A DNA stretch of 64,000 bases from contig NZ_JAUWAV010000005.1 in NCBI RefSeq assembly GCF_030605225.1, positions 48,625 through 112,624 on the forward strand, written 5' to 3'. Each line of letters starts with the position of its first letter. Positions within the stretch are counted from its first letter, which is position 1. The notes beneath the pieces were generated by a model, which did no database searches, had not been told where the DNA came from, and worked only from the letters and a program-made list of their open reading frames with translations. The position numbers were made by a program, and so were the translations under genes. Shown here one piece after another: positions 1-8,337 of this stretch. Source of the stretch: Geoalkalibacter sp. Its GTDB lineage: Bacteria > Desulfobacterota > Desulfuromonadia > Desulfuromonadales > Geoalkalibacteraceae.

Positions 1-19
1 ATGCACAGGAGAACGCGCG

Positions 20-529
20 ATGCTTCCCGAGATCAAGACCATTCTTTACGCGACCGACCTTGGCGCCGGCGCCCCCCATGTGTTTCGCTACGCCCTGGCG
101 GAGGCGGAAAAGCATGATGCCCGCATAGTCGTGCTGCACGCCCTGGAACCGCTGTCCTCCTTTGGTCAGCAGCTGGTTGAACTGCATATCTCCCATGAAC
201 AGTCCGAGCAGATTCACCGGCAGGCCCGTGAGCACGCGCGCAAGAAGATCGAGGAGCGCGTGCGGCGCCTGTGCGACAAGGAAGTCTGCCACGCGCCGAG
301 CGGCGCCGCACTGGTCAAGGAGATTCGCGTCGTGGAGGGCAATCCCGCCGTGGAGATCATCGAGCAGGCGCGAGCCGTCAAGGCCGATCTGATCATCATG
401 GGCACCCATCGCCACACGGTGCTCGGCGATGCCGTGCTCGGCCACACCGCCAACAAGGTGATGCATCGCGCCGAGATTCCGGTGCTGCTGGTGCGCATTC
501 CCGAGGGATTTCGCGAGGAAGGATTCTAG
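20..529 (+). CDS. Universal stress protein (UspA family)
   Basis: A 169-residue single-domain Usp protein, probably cytoplasmic and involved in stress survival. The N-terminus (KTILYATDLG) and the C-terminal beta-alpha-beta (DLIIMGTHRH, then IPVLLV) are typical of the alpha/beta Usp fold. The usual ATP-binding signature G-2X-G-9X-G-S/T is altered: the first and last glycines are kept (GTHRHT...VLGHT), but the second glycine is Arg and the final Ser is His. ATP binding is therefore uncertain. An AGGAGA site lies 7 bases before the ATG. The glcD-like gene follows 24 bases downstream on the same strand, so the three genes may form one operon. Confidence 0.93.
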   Translation: MLPEIKTILYATDLGAGAPHVFRYALAEAEKHDARIVVLHALEPLSSFGQQLVELHISHEQSEQIHRQAREHARKKIEERVRRLCDKEVCHAPSGAALVKEIRVVEGNPAVEIIEQARAVKADLIIMGTHRHTVLGDAVLGHTANKVMHRAEIPVLLVRIPEGFREEGF

Positions 530-553
530 GCGTCGCGCAGGAAGGGGCCATTC

Positions 554-1987
554 ATGATTTCCAAGACAGCCATCGATCATCTGGCGGAAAAGCTCGGCCG
601 CGACAACGTTCTCCACGAAAAGGAGGATCTGCTCACCCTGGGCTATGATTCAACCCCCGGTGTGCACCATCTGCCCGAGGTGGTGGCCTATCCGACCACG
701 ACGGAGCAGCTGATCGCCGCCATGGAGATCGCCGAGCGCGAGGGACTGCCGCTGACGCCGCGCGGTTCGGGCACGGGGCTTTCGGGAGGCAGCGTGCCGG
801 TCAAGGGCGGCATGGTGCTGTGCCTGACGCGCATGAACCGCATTCTTGAAATCGACGAGGAAAACCTCACCGCCACCGCCGAAGCCGGGGTCGTCACCCT
901 GGATCTGTTCAACGCGGTGGCGGCCAAGGGGCTGTTCTATCCCCCCGATCCGGGCTCGCAGAAAATCTCCACCCTGGGCGGCAACGTCGCCGAGAACGCC
1001 GGCGGCCTGCGCGGCCTCAAGTACGGCGTGACGCGCGACTACGTCATGGGCCTCAAGGGGGTGCTGGCCGATCGCAGCCTCATCGCCACCGGCGGCAAGA
1101 GCGTCAAGGACGTGGCGGGTTACGGCTTCAAGGATCTGCTGGTGGGCAGCGAGGGAACGCTGGGCATCATCACCGAGATCACTGTCAAGCTGATCCCGCC
1201 GCCGCAGGACAAGCGCACCATCCTTGCCTACTTCAACGACGTGCGCACCGCCGGCGAGGCGGTGTCGCGCATCATCGCCGCCAAGATCATCCCCTCGACC
1301 ATGGAGATCATGGATCGGGCCACCATCAACTGCGTGGAGGATTACGTCAACATCGGCCTGCCGCGCGAGATGGCGGCGCTCTTGCTCATCGAGGTCGACG
1401 GCCATCCGTCGCCCGTGGCCGAGGAAGCCGAGGGCGTGCGCAAAATCCTCGAACAGGTCAAGGCCGCCGAGGTCCACGTGGCGCGCGACGCCGCCCATGC
1501 CTCAAGCCTCGCCGCGGCGCGGCGCACGGCCCTCTCGGCCCTGGCGCGGGTGTCGCCCACCACCCTGCTCGAGGATGCCACGGTGCCGCGCTCGCGCCTT
1601 GCCGAAACCTTCGACGATATCGAACGGCTCAAGGCAAAATATCAGCTCAAGGTCGGCACCTTCGGCCATGCCGGCGACGGCAACCTGCATCCCACGGTGC
1701 TCTGCGACGAGCGCGATCAGGACGAGATGGCGCGCGCCCACGCCTTCTACCATGACCTCTACGAGCAGGTGCTTGCCTGGGGCGGCACGGTGTCCGGCGA
1801 GCACGGCATCGGGTTGGCCAAGAAGGAATATCTCGCCCGCCAGATCGGTCCGGGCGGCGTGCAGGTGATGAAGCGCATCAAGCAGACCTTCGACCCCGAG
1901 GGTATTCTCAACCCCGGCAAGATCTTCGACGAAGGCGATCCCTGCACCCACAGCCACGTGGAGGAGGGTTTCCGTGTCTCGCACTGA
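554..1987 (+). CDS. glcD: FAD-linked 2-hydroxyacid dehydrogenase (GlcD-type)
   Basis: FAD-binding subunit of a glycolate/D-lactate-type dehydrogenase, 477 residues, the usual GlcD length. The PCMH FAD domain spans about 40-215 and includes the PRGSGTGLSGG loop and the PGSQKISTLGGNVAENAGG segment. The FAD-oxidase C-terminal domain carries GTFGHAGDGNLHP and SGEHGIGLAKK, which hold the metal- and substrate-binding residues. AGGAAGG precedes the ATG. The stop overlaps the next gene (glcF) by 14 bases, indicating translational coupling. Electrons would pass from the FAD to the Fe-S partner and then to the quinone pool. Glycolate, D-lactate or another 2-hydroxyacid cannot be told apart from sequence. 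Confidence 0.93.
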   Translation: MISKTAIDHLAEKLGRDNVLHEKEDLLTLGYDSTPGVHHLPEVVAYPTTTEQLIAAMEIAEREGLPLTPRGSGTGLSGGSVPVKGGMVLCLTRMNRILEIDEENLTATAEAGVVTLDLFNAVAAKGLFYPPDPGSQKISTLGGNVAENAGGLRGLKYGVTRDYVMGLKGVLADRSLIATGGKSVKDVAGYGFKDLLVGSEGTLGIITEITVKLIPPPQDKRTILAYFNDVRTAGEAVSRIIAAKIIPSTMEIMDRATINCVEDYVNIGLPREMAALLLIEVDGHPSPVAEEAEGVRKILEQVKAAEVHVARDAAHASSLAAARRTALSALARVSPTTLLEDATVPRSRLAETFDDIERLKAKYQLKVGTFGHAGDGNLHPTVLCDERDQDEMARAHAFYHDLYEQVLAWGGTVSGEHGIGLAKKEYLARQIGPGGVQVMKRIKQTFDPEGILNPGKIFDEGDPCTHSHVEEGFRVSH

Positions 1988-3278
1988 ACCGCTGGGCAAC
2001 TTCAAGCCGCAGGACGCGCCCCCTTACGACGATGTTCTGCAATGCATGCGCTGCGGTTTTTGTCTGCCGACCTGCCCGACCTATGCCCTGACCGGTCGCG
2101 AGCGCTCCAGCCCGCGCGGGCGGGTGGCCCTGGCGCGCGCCGTGGCCGAGAAAAAGCTCGAATTCACCCCGGCCATCAAGGAGGAGGCGTTTTTCTGCCT
2201 GGATTGCCGTGCCTGCACCAGCGCCTGCCCCTCGGGGGTGCGCGCCGGTGAAGTGATGGAGATGTGTCGCAGCCAGGCCCATGAATTCTATCCCCTGGGC
2301 AAGGTGGGCAAGGCCTTTCGCGAATTCATTTTGCAGAAAATGGTGCCCTCGCCTGGGTTGATGGAAGCCTCCATGCTGCCGACGCGTTTGTATCAGCGGC
2401 TCGGCATTCAATGGCTGGTGCGCCATTCCAAGGTGCTCAAGCTGGGCCCCGAATGGATGCAAAAAGCCGAAGGCATGCTGCCGCGCCTGGAAAAGCCCTT
2501 GCGTCCGCAGCTGCCCGCGGTGGTCGCGGCCCAGGGAGAAAAGCGCGGACGCGTCGGCTTTTTCCTCGGCTGCGTGATGACGCTGATGTATCCCAATGTG
2601 TCGCGCAATACGGTGCGCGTGCTCTCCCACCAGGGATTTGAGGTGGTCACGCCCAAGGCGGCCAAATGCTGCGGCGCACCGCACCTCTCCGAGGGGGATC
2701 GCGAAACCGCGCGGCAACTGGCGCTGTTCAATCTCGATCTGTTTCTCGCCGAGGATGTGGATTACATCGTCACGGATTGCGCAGGCTGCGGCGCCGCCCT
2801 CAAGGAATACGAGGAACTGCTCGAAGAGCGCGCCGCGCACGAAAAACTGGCGCGCTTTCGCGCCAAGATTCGCGACATCTCGGAGTTTCTCGCCGAGGTC
2901 GGCCTGCGCGCCGAGGGCTTGCGCGAAGTGCGCGCCCGCGTCACCTACCATGAGCCCTGCCATCTGTGCCATGCCCAGGGCATCAGCGCCCAGCCGCGCC
3001 AGCTCATCCGCCGGATTCCCGGCGTGGAGTTGCGCGAGATGGCAGAAGCCAGCTGGTGCTGCGGCTCGGCGGCCACCTGGGGGCTCAAATATTCCGAGGA
3101 CAGCCGCAAGGTGCTCGACCGCAAGCTGAACAACGTGAAGGCCACCGGCGCCGAGATTCTGGTCACCGCCAATCCCGGCTGTCATCTGCAACTGGCTTGG
3201 GGCGTGCGCGAAGCCGGCATGCCGCAAGAGGTGCTGCACCTCATGGAATTGCTCGGCCGCGCGCTCCCCCCTGAGTGA
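1974..3278 (+). CDS. glcF: Fe-S subunit of glycolate/lactate dehydrogenase (GlcF-type)
   Basis: Iron-sulfur partner of the upstream flavoprotein, 434 residues. Two 4Fe-4S ferredoxin motifs lie near the N-terminus: CMRCGFCLPTCP from residue 24 and CLDCRACTSACP near residue 80. Two CCG (cysteine-rich) domains follow, with KCCGAPH and EPCHLCHA...WCCGSA. Domain order and length match GlcF. The start is a GTG at 1974, chosen because GGAGGAGGG stands directly upstream inside the end of glcD. The protein probably sits on the inner face of the cytoplasmic membrane and transfers electrons onward. Confidence 0.92.
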   Translation: MSRTEPLGNFKPQDAPPYDDVLQCMRCGFCLPTCPTYALTGRERSSPRGRVALARAVAEKKLEFTPAIKEEAFFCLDCRACTSACPSGVRAGEVMEMCRSQAHEFYPLGKVGKAFREFILQKMVPSPGLMEASMLPTRLYQRLGIQWLVRHSKVLKLGPEWMQKAEGMLPRLEKPLRPQLPAVVAAQGEKRGRVGFFLGCVMTLMYPNVSRNTVRVLSHQGFEVVTPKAAKCCGAPHLSEGDRETARQLALFNLDLFLAEDVDYIVTDCAGCGAALKEYEELLEERAAHEKLARFRAKIRDISEFLAEVGLRAEGLREVRARVTYHEPCHLCHAQGISAQPRQLIRRIPGVELREMAEASWCCGSAATWGLKYSEDSRKVLDRKLNNVKATGAEILVTANPGCHLQLAWGVREAGMPQEVLHLMELLGRALPPE

Positions 3279-3343
3279 TTTCGCAGCAGGTGCGTCTCTC
3301 CCCCCTGGCCCGGCGTATCTGCTTACGTCGGGCATTTTTTTCC

Positions 3344-3607
3344 TCAGGACGGTTCGTCCAGTTCCAATTGTTCCCGCAGGCTCAACACGAAATTCTTGGC
3401 GCGGCCGGCCGGGGCGATGATGCCGTAGGCCATTGCCTCGCGCAGTTCCGCCGGGGTGGCGCCCTGTTCCTTCGCGACCGCGAAGTGTTTTTTCAGTCAG
3501 TCGGGGCAGCCCACCGCCACGGCGCAGGCCACGCGGATCAGTTCGCGGGTTTTGATGTCCAGCACTTCCTCGTAGTCGAATTCAAAGACTTTCTTGCGCG
3601 TTTTCAT
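3344..3607 (-). CDS. AhpD-like (carboxymuconolactone decarboxylase family) selenoprotein, Sec at codon 37
   Basis: An 87-residue AhpD/CMD-fold protein whose reading frame is crossed by one in-frame TGA (3497-3499, codon 37). The TGA falls exactly at the second cysteine of the AhpD redox motif C-x-x-C-x-x-x-H: here C34-P-D-U37-L-K-K-H41. Downstream the frame stays open and family-like (QGATPAELREAMAYGIIAPA) to the stop at 3344. The start has AAGGAG 7 bases upstream. A perfect 6-bp hairpin with loop GGUC lies 11 bases after the TGA, as expected of a bacterial SECIS element. AhpD-like selenoproteins are known as a family, so recoding is more likely than a nonsense mutation. Expected role: thiol/selenol peroxidase or disulfide reductase. 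Normal annotation would miss or truncate this gene. Confidence 0.87.
3470..3485 (-). promoter_or_regulatory. Bacterial SECIS element for the AhpD-like selenoprotein
   Basis: On the minus strand CTTCGC-GGTC-GCGAAG forms a perfect 6-bp stem with a GGUC loop. It begins 11 bases after the in-frame TGA, and the apical loop lies about 17 bases from it. This spacing and a loop starting with GG-U agree with the known SelB-binding hairpins of bacterial selenoprotein mRNAs, such as E. coli fdhF with its GGUC loop. Confidence 0.82.
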
Positions 3608-3648
3608 CGGCGGTCTCCTTGGCTTGGGTCATTGTTCGCGCGGGCCCT

Positions 3649-3677
3649 TTGACATGAAACACAGACTAAAGCAGAAT
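3649..3677 (+). promoter_or_regulatory. Sigma-70-type promoter for the gene at 3758
   Basis: TTGACA (3649-3654), a 17-base spacer and CAGAAT (3672-3677). The -35 box is perfect and the -10 box matches 4 of 6. It lies in the divergent gap between the selenoprotein gene and the GNAT-like gene. Confidence 0.5.
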
Positions 3678-3757
3678 TCAGCGATCGCAACCGCGGCGTG
3701 CCCGGCAAGTCTTGCCGAGGTCGAGTCTTTGCCGCGCCACGAAGGAGAACGCAAGCA

Positions 3758-4447
3758 ATGTTTCAGATGGAGTTGGCTCAGTTTGAACAGGCGGCGCGCG
3801 AGCGCCTGCCCGATGAGGCGCGGGTGGTAAGCGGCCGGCAGTGGGACGCGCCGCATCGCGAGCTTTGGGGGGTCGTCGCCGCGCGTACCCTGCGCCTGGC
3901 GCTCTTGCCGCATCTCGAATGCCGGGTGGCGGAACTCTGGCCGCTGCTGTTTTTCGACCGAGAACTCGCGGAGGTGGATGACCATTTGAGCGCGGGGCTG
4001 GGGTTCAGCCGCGTCAATCGTTTCTTTCTGGTGGTCGACCGGGAACGCGGCAAATGCCGGTTCGGTCCGCCCCATGGCACCCTGGCCCTGGATCGCGCCT
4101 GGCGCGGCCATGGATTGGGGAGTTATCTCCTGGCGCAGCTGATTTCCTGGGGCATCGCCCATTATCCCGGCAGCGCCGTCACCACCGAGCATTTTGATGC
4201 GCGGGCTCTCGACATCGACCGGGCCGTTCTCAACGCTTTTTGCCGCCGGGCGGGGATTGAGCTGATTTTTCATGCGCCCGACGGCGCCACCTGCTGCGCC
4301 AAGCGCATGAATCTGCTGCATCCGCACTTTGACCGGCAGCGGGTCGAGGAACAGGCTCCGGGCAATCCCGGCGACTGGTTCACCCCAATGTTTCAGGGCG
4401 CGAAAGTCGCGGAGCTGATCCGCGCGACCTGGCTGCGGGGTTTGTGA
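3758..4447 (+). CDS. GNAT-like acetyltransferase fold protein, function unknown
   Basis: A 229-residue protein of no recognised subfamily. The central segment LALDRAWRGHGLGSYLLAQL resembles the acetyl-CoA-binding motif A of GNAT enzymes (R-x-x-G-x-G), followed by a helix-strand pattern typical of that fold (SAVTTEHFD). The N-terminal 100 residues and the C-terminal tail (HPHFDRQRVEEQ) have no identifiable motif. The start at 3758 has AAGGAG about 10 bases upstream; another ATG nine bases later is possible. No neighbour indicates a substrate, so this is a fold-level call only. Confidence 0.72.
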   Translation: MFQMELAQFEQAARERLPDEARVVSGRQWDAPHRELWGVVAARTLRLALLPHLECRVAELWPLLFFDRELAEVDDHLSAGLGFSRVNRFFLVVDRERGKCRFGPPHGTLALDRAWRGHGLGSYLLAQLISWGIAHYPGSAVTTEHFDARALDIDRAVLNAFCRRAGIELIFHAPDGATCCAKRMNLLHPHFDRQRVEEQAPGNPGDWFTPMFQGAKVAELIRATWLRGL

Positions 4448-4558
4448 CCCTGGTGTTTGTGATTGTGGAAACGGCGGGCCGAGGGTTTACTTTTTGCGGT
4501 TTTCGGGTCTAATTTTCGGGTACCCCGAATTATTCGTCCATCCGCCATGAGGAGTTGC

Positions 4559-6151
4559 ATGAACAGGGCGCGCAAAAACGATCCCCTCGGCTTTCTCGGC
4601 TTGGACAACCGTTTTGCCCGCAGCCTCGTCGAAACGGCGCAGGTCGTCATTCTGGTGCTCGATGCCCAGGGCGACGTGGTTTATTTCAATCCCTATACCG
4701 AGCGGCTGACCGGTTGGAGCTTGCGCGAAGCGGCCGGTCGCAACTGGGTGGAGACCTTCGTGCCTGCCGAGGAGCGGCAACGCATCGGCAGCCTGCTGCA
4801 AGAGGTGTTGGCGGGCGAGCCGCAGCGCGGCAACGTCAATGGCGTTCTGACCCGCGACGGGCGCAGTGTGCCTGTCGAGTGGCACGACGACAAACTCCTC
4901 GACGAAGCGGGGCGCCTGGTGGGTCTGCTCAGCATCGGCTGCGACGTCAGCGAGCGCCTGGCCTGCGAGCGGGCCCTCGGCGAACATCAGCAGCGCCTTG
5001 AAGCCGAGGTCGCGGCGCGCACCGCCGAACTGCGCGCCGCCAACCGCGAGCTGCGGCGCGAAGTGGCCGAGCGGCGTCGCGCCCAGAAGGAGCTGGCGCA
5101 GACTTCCCTGCAACTGGAGGCGATTCTGGATGCCATCCCCGACGTCATCGGGGTGCTGACCCCGGATTTCCAGGTGGTGCGCTTCAATCGCGCCGGCTGC
5201 GAGTTTTTCGGCAAAACCGCCGAGGAACTGATCGGTCGGCATTGTTACGGCCTGATCGGGCAGGACGAGCCCTGCGCCATCTGCCCCGCCCGGGATGTGC
5301 TGGAAACCCGACGTCCGGCGCGCAAGGAAGTGTACGATCCGCTGCGCAAGGCCTGGTTCGATGTGCGCATTTATCCGGTCTTCGATAAACGCAAGCGCAT
5401 CCGCTATCTCATCGAGCACCTGCGCGACGTCAGCCGTCAGCGGCAGATCGATCGGCTCAAGTCCGAATTCATCTCCACCGCCGCCCACGAATTGCGCACC
5501 CCCTTGGCGGCGGTGACGGGTTTTTCCGAGCTGCTGCTGTCGCGCGGCGATCTGACGCCCGCCGAGCAGCGCGAGTTTCTCAGCTACATCCACGACAAGT
5601 CCTGGGCGCTGACGCGCATCGTGGATAATCTTCTAGAAATCAGCCGCGCCGAATCGGGGAAAGCCCCCGCCCTCAACCCCTTTCCGTGCCGGGTGGGTGA
5701 TCTGGCGGGCGCGGTCAAGTCCCTGCTCCAGAGTGTCGCGTCTTGCCATGCATCCCGCATCGAGCTGCAGGAGGAGGATCTGGAGCTCATCATCGATCGG
5801 CAACGCATCGTTCAGGTGTTCGACAATCTGATTTCCAATGCCTGTAAGTATTCTCCGGGGGGCGGGATGATCCGGGTGACGGGTCGCAGGCGAAACGGCG
5901 ATTACCTGCTGAGCGTGAGCGACGAGGGCATCGGCATGACGCCCGAGGAAGTGGAGTGCGTCTTCGACAAGTTCTATCGCGCCGACGGCTCGAACACCGC
6001 CGTGGCCGGCATCGGTCTCGGCATGAGCATGGCCAAGACCCTGGTGGAGGCCCATGGCGGCCGCATCTGGGTGGAGAGTTCCCCCGGCCTCGGCACCACC
6101 GTCTCTTTTACCCTGCCCCTGGAGTTTCCCGGGCTGCCTTCCGTCGGCTGA
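4559..6151 (+). CDS. PAS-PAS sensor histidine kinase
   Basis: A 530-residue soluble hybrid-less kinase with no clear membrane segment. Order: PAS domain (about 20-130, VILVLDAQGDVVYFNPYTE), coiled coil (about 145-190, rich in E/R/A), second PAS domain (about 190-300) containing a Cys pair (EPCAICPARD), HisKA with phospho-acceptor His near 310 (AAHELRTPLAAV), and HATPase_c with N box DNLISNACKYSP, DEGIGM and GIGLGMSMAK. The C-x-x-C inside PAS2 could sense redox state or bind a metal (inference). The start at 4559 has AGGAG 4 bases upstream; an ATG at 4547 lacks a ribosome site. No response regulator is adjacent. Confidence 0.93.
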   Translation: MNRARKNDPLGFLGLDNRFARSLVETAQVVILVLDAQGDVVYFNPYTERLTGWSLREAAGRNWVETFVPAEERQRIGSLLQEVLAGEPQRGNVNGVLTRDGRSVPVEWHDDKLLDEAGRLVGLLSIGCDVSERLACERALGEHQQRLEAEVAARTAELRAANRELRREVAERRRAQKELAQTSLQLEAILDAIPDVIGVLTPDFQVVRFNRAGCEFFGKTAEELIGRHCYGLIGQDEPCAICPARDVLETRRPARKEVYDPLRKAWFDVRIYPVFDKRKRIRYLIEHLRDVSRQRQIDRLKSEFISTAAHELRTPLAAVTGFSELLLSRGDLTPAEQREFLSYIHDKSWALTRIVDNLLEISRAESGKAPALNPFPCRVGDLAGAVKSLLQSVASCHASRIELQEEDLELIIDRQRIVQVFDNLISNACKYSPGGGMIRVTGRRRNGDYLLSVSDEGIGMTPEEVECVFDKFYRADGSNTAVAGIGLGMSMAKTLVEAHGGRIWVESSPGLGTTVSFTLPLEFPGLPSVG

Positions 6152-6159
6152 ATTCTCTT

Positions 6160-7008
6160 CTAGTTTCCTTCGAGAAAGCGCTCCAGGTGCTGACTGAGGG
6201 TGCGTAGATGGGCCTGCTCTTCCTCGGCGAGCAGGGCGAAGATTTCGCGGCTCTTGTTCTCCTTGAGGTGACGACGCAGCAGCAGGTAATGATCGAAGGC
6301 GTTGGCTTCCATGCCCATGGCGAATTCGATGATCACCCGCGCCGACTTGTCGCGCATCCAGTCGAGCAGTTCATCCAGGGGCAGGCCGCCTTCGACGAGG
6401 ATACTCTCGTCTTCGCTCCCGAGAAACGAGCGGGGGAAGGCGGGTTGGGGAAATTCTCCGGTGAGCTCGCGATAGACGCTGGCCAGGGAGGCCTTGTGAT
6501 GTTCTTCGGTGGCGGCCATCTGGCGCATGAAATTGGCTTCGCCGAGATCCTCGAACTGTTCGGCGGCCGCGGCGTAGAAGGCGCGGCTGCCTTCCTCGAG
6601 CAGCCAGGCCAGGGCCAGATGCTCCAGGGGCGAGCGCTGCGGGGAGAACCAGGCCATCTGCGTGGCCGGATCGCCCGTGGCGGTCCCCCCCTCCCAGGCG
6701 CGGATTCCGCCGGCCATGTTGGATACCTTGGCGAAGCCGGCATTGCGTAAAATGGCGGCCGCCGCCCGCGAACGCGGACCCGCGGCGCAGTAGGTGATGG
6801 TGGTGCGCGCCGGATCCAACTCGCCCAGGCGCTCCTGGATCTGATCAAGGGGCATGAGCAGGGCGCCGGGCAGGTGTCCCTGCTGGTATTCCTTGGGTTG
6901 GCGCACATCGAGCAGATGAAACTGCTCGGGATCGTGCTCCAGCAGATAGCGACGCACCCCGTCGGCGTCAAGGCTGGGTACGGGCCGGAAAAAATCGAGA
7001 AATCCCAT
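6160..7008 (-). CDS. Rhodanese-ferritin-like fusion protein
   Basis: A 282-residue two-domain protein. Residues 1-110 form a rhodanese domain with the catalytic loop YC74AAGPRSR; sulfur (or selenium) would be carried as a persulfide on Cys74. Residues about 130-282 form a helical ferritin-like/rubrerythrin-type domain with Glu/His pairs (ATEEHHKAS, then LLAEEEQAHL) suited to a di-iron site. GGGGGAGAG stands about 10 bases before the ATG. The FAD oxidoreductase gene lies 26 bases upstream on the same strand, so the two are probably co-expressed. A role in sulfur transfer coupled to oxidative-stress defence is an inference. Confidence 0.88.
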   Translation of the reverse strand: MGFLDFFRPVPSLDADGVRRYLLEHDPEQFHLLDVRQPKEYQQGHLPGALLMPLDQIQERLGELDPARTTITYCAAGPRSRAAAAILRNAGFAKVSNMAGGIRAWEGGTATGDPATQMAWFSPQRSPLEHLALAWLLEEGSRAFYAAAAEQFEDLGEANFMRQMAATEEHHKASLASVYRELTGEFPQPAFPRSFLGSEDESILVEGGLPLDELLDWMRDKSARVIIEFAMGMEANAFDHYLLLRRHLKENKSREIFALLAEEEQAHLRTLSQHLERFLEGN

Positions 7009-7034
7009 GGTTGTATGCTCTCCCCCCGGCGCTT

Positions 7035-8168
7035 TCAGATGCCGGGCCTGAGGTCCTTGGCTTCCCCGCTCACCTGAAAGCGGTGCATGAAGCGGCGGTC
7101 GATCCAGTGCTTGAGATGCAGGAGGCCGCTGCCGCCGCCGGAGAAGGCGCCGCGGCGCGCGATGCCGGTCTCGTCGCCGAGATTGAGAATCAGCAGAAAG
7201 TTTTTCCGCGGCCGAAAACTGTGCAAGGGGCGCTCCTCCAGGGCCGCGAGCAGGTTGCGGCGCAATACCGGATTTTGCCGCACCGCATGCACGCCCACCC
7301 GCGGCAGGCGTGCTCCGGCCAGGCTGATGCAGTCGCCGCCGCCGAAAATCCGGGGATCGGCGATACTTTGCAGACAGTCGTTGACGAGCAGCCCCCCGTC
7401 CTCGGGATCGGCCAGACCAGCTTGGCGAAATAGCGGCGGCGGAGCGACCCCGGAGGCGAGAAAACACAGATCGCAGCTCAGGTGCGCGCCGCTTTCGAGT
7501 TTTACTTGCCCCGCTCTGAAAGCAAGCGCCCGCTCGCCCTCCCGAAGGTGGATCCCGCGTTGCGTCAAGGAGCGCCGCGCCAGATCCTGGGCCCGGATCG
7601 GCCAGCCGTCGAGCAGGCCGCCGCCCGCCACCAGCACAATGTCCGCTCGGGCCTCGCAGCTTCGGGCAAGGTGCCAGAGATTGCCGGCGATTTCCACGCC
7701 GGCCGCGCCGCCGCCGATCACCACCAGGCGCAGGGGCCGCGCGCGCCGCGCGCGAATCGCTTCGCGGGCATGATAGAGGTTTTCAATGGGTTTGACCGGC
7801 ACCAGCCAAGGACCCTCTTCGGTGTCAGCGGGCAGACGGATGCCGCTGCCGATGTTGAAGGACACCACGTCATAGGCGATCTCGTTCCCCGAGTGCAGTT
7901 TGAGCAGGCGCCGCGCCGCATCGATGCCCGCGACCCGGTCCTGCACAAAAGCGCCGCCGCGCTCCTGCACCATGCGGCGGATGTGAAAACGGGTGTCGCG
8001 CGGCTCATAGGTGCCGGCCAGCAGGCCCGGTCCCATGCCCGAGTAGTAGTGATAGGCCGAGGGGCTGACCAGGGTGAGGCCATGGCCGCGCTTGACGAAA
8101 TCCGCCGTTTTCGACAGGGTGGTCAGGTGGGCGTGACCGCCGCCGACCAGAACCAGGTGCTTGCCCAT
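7035..8168 (-). CDS. FAD-dependent NAD(P)H oxidoreductase (NDH-2/SelD-associated family)
   Basis: A 377-residue pyridine nucleotide-disulfide oxidoreductase-fold protein. The N-terminal FAD loop is unusual, LVLVGGGHAHL rather than GxGxxG, followed by SAYHYYSGMGPGLLAG. This is the pattern of the stand-alone relatives of the flavoprotein domain that in some bacteria is fused to selenophosphate synthetase SelD. The second nucleotide loop is VVIGGGAAGVEIAGN near 150, and the C-terminal FAD contact is IFGGGDC near 300. No CxxC redox pair is visible. The start at 8168 is set by AAGGAG 6 bases upstream; longer frames lack this. It probably forms an operon with the rhodanese-ferritin gene. Confidence 0.85.
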   Translation of the reverse strand: MGKHLVLVGGGHAHLTTLSKTADFVKRGHGLTLVSPSAYHYYSGMGPGLLAGTYEPRDTRFHIRRMVQERGGAFVQDRVAGIDAARRLLKLHSGNEIAYDVVSFNIGSGIRLPADTEEGPWLVPVKPIENLYHAREAIRARRARPLRLVVIGGGAAGVEIAGNLWHLARSCEARADIVLVAGGGLLDGWPIRAQDLARRSLTQRGIHLREGERALAFRAGQVKLESGAHLSCDLCFLASGVAPPPLFRQAGLADPEDGGLLVNDCLQSIADPRIFGGGDCISLAGARLPRVGVHAVRQNPVLRRNLLAALEERPLHSFRPRKNFLLILNLGDETGIARRGAFSGGGSGLLHLKHWIDRRFMHRFQVSGEAKDLRPGI

Positions 8169-8273
8169 GAACTTCTCCTTGCTTGCTAAAAGGATAGACA
8201 GCCGCCCCGCCATGTCAATTCAGGCGGTTTCGGCATCCGGGCGCGGCGGGGCGGTCCTTGGAACGAATGGGGA

Positions 8274-8301
8274 TTGACTCGGGCGCCGGATTTGCTACCC
8301 T
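8274..8301 (+). promoter_or_regulatory. Possible sigma-70 promoter for the 96-residue membrane protein
   Basis: TTGACT (8274-8279), a 16-base spacer and TACCCT (8296-8301), 36 bases before the start codon. The -10 match is weak. Confidence 0.4.
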
Positions 8302-8337
8302 GCCTGGAATTCGGCCAAAAGGGAAGGGCGATTTGCC

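Noticed and set aside
3344..3496. The selenoprotein gene as a nonsense-mutated pseudogene
   Set aside because: The TGA lies precisely at a redox Cys position, the frame is intact on both sides, and a SECIS-like hairpin follows at correct distance.
3275..3652. Plus-strand open frame across the selenoprotein region
   Set aside because: It is the complement of the AhpD-like gene; it has no ribosome site, while the minus strand has a family motif, a ribosome site and SECIS.
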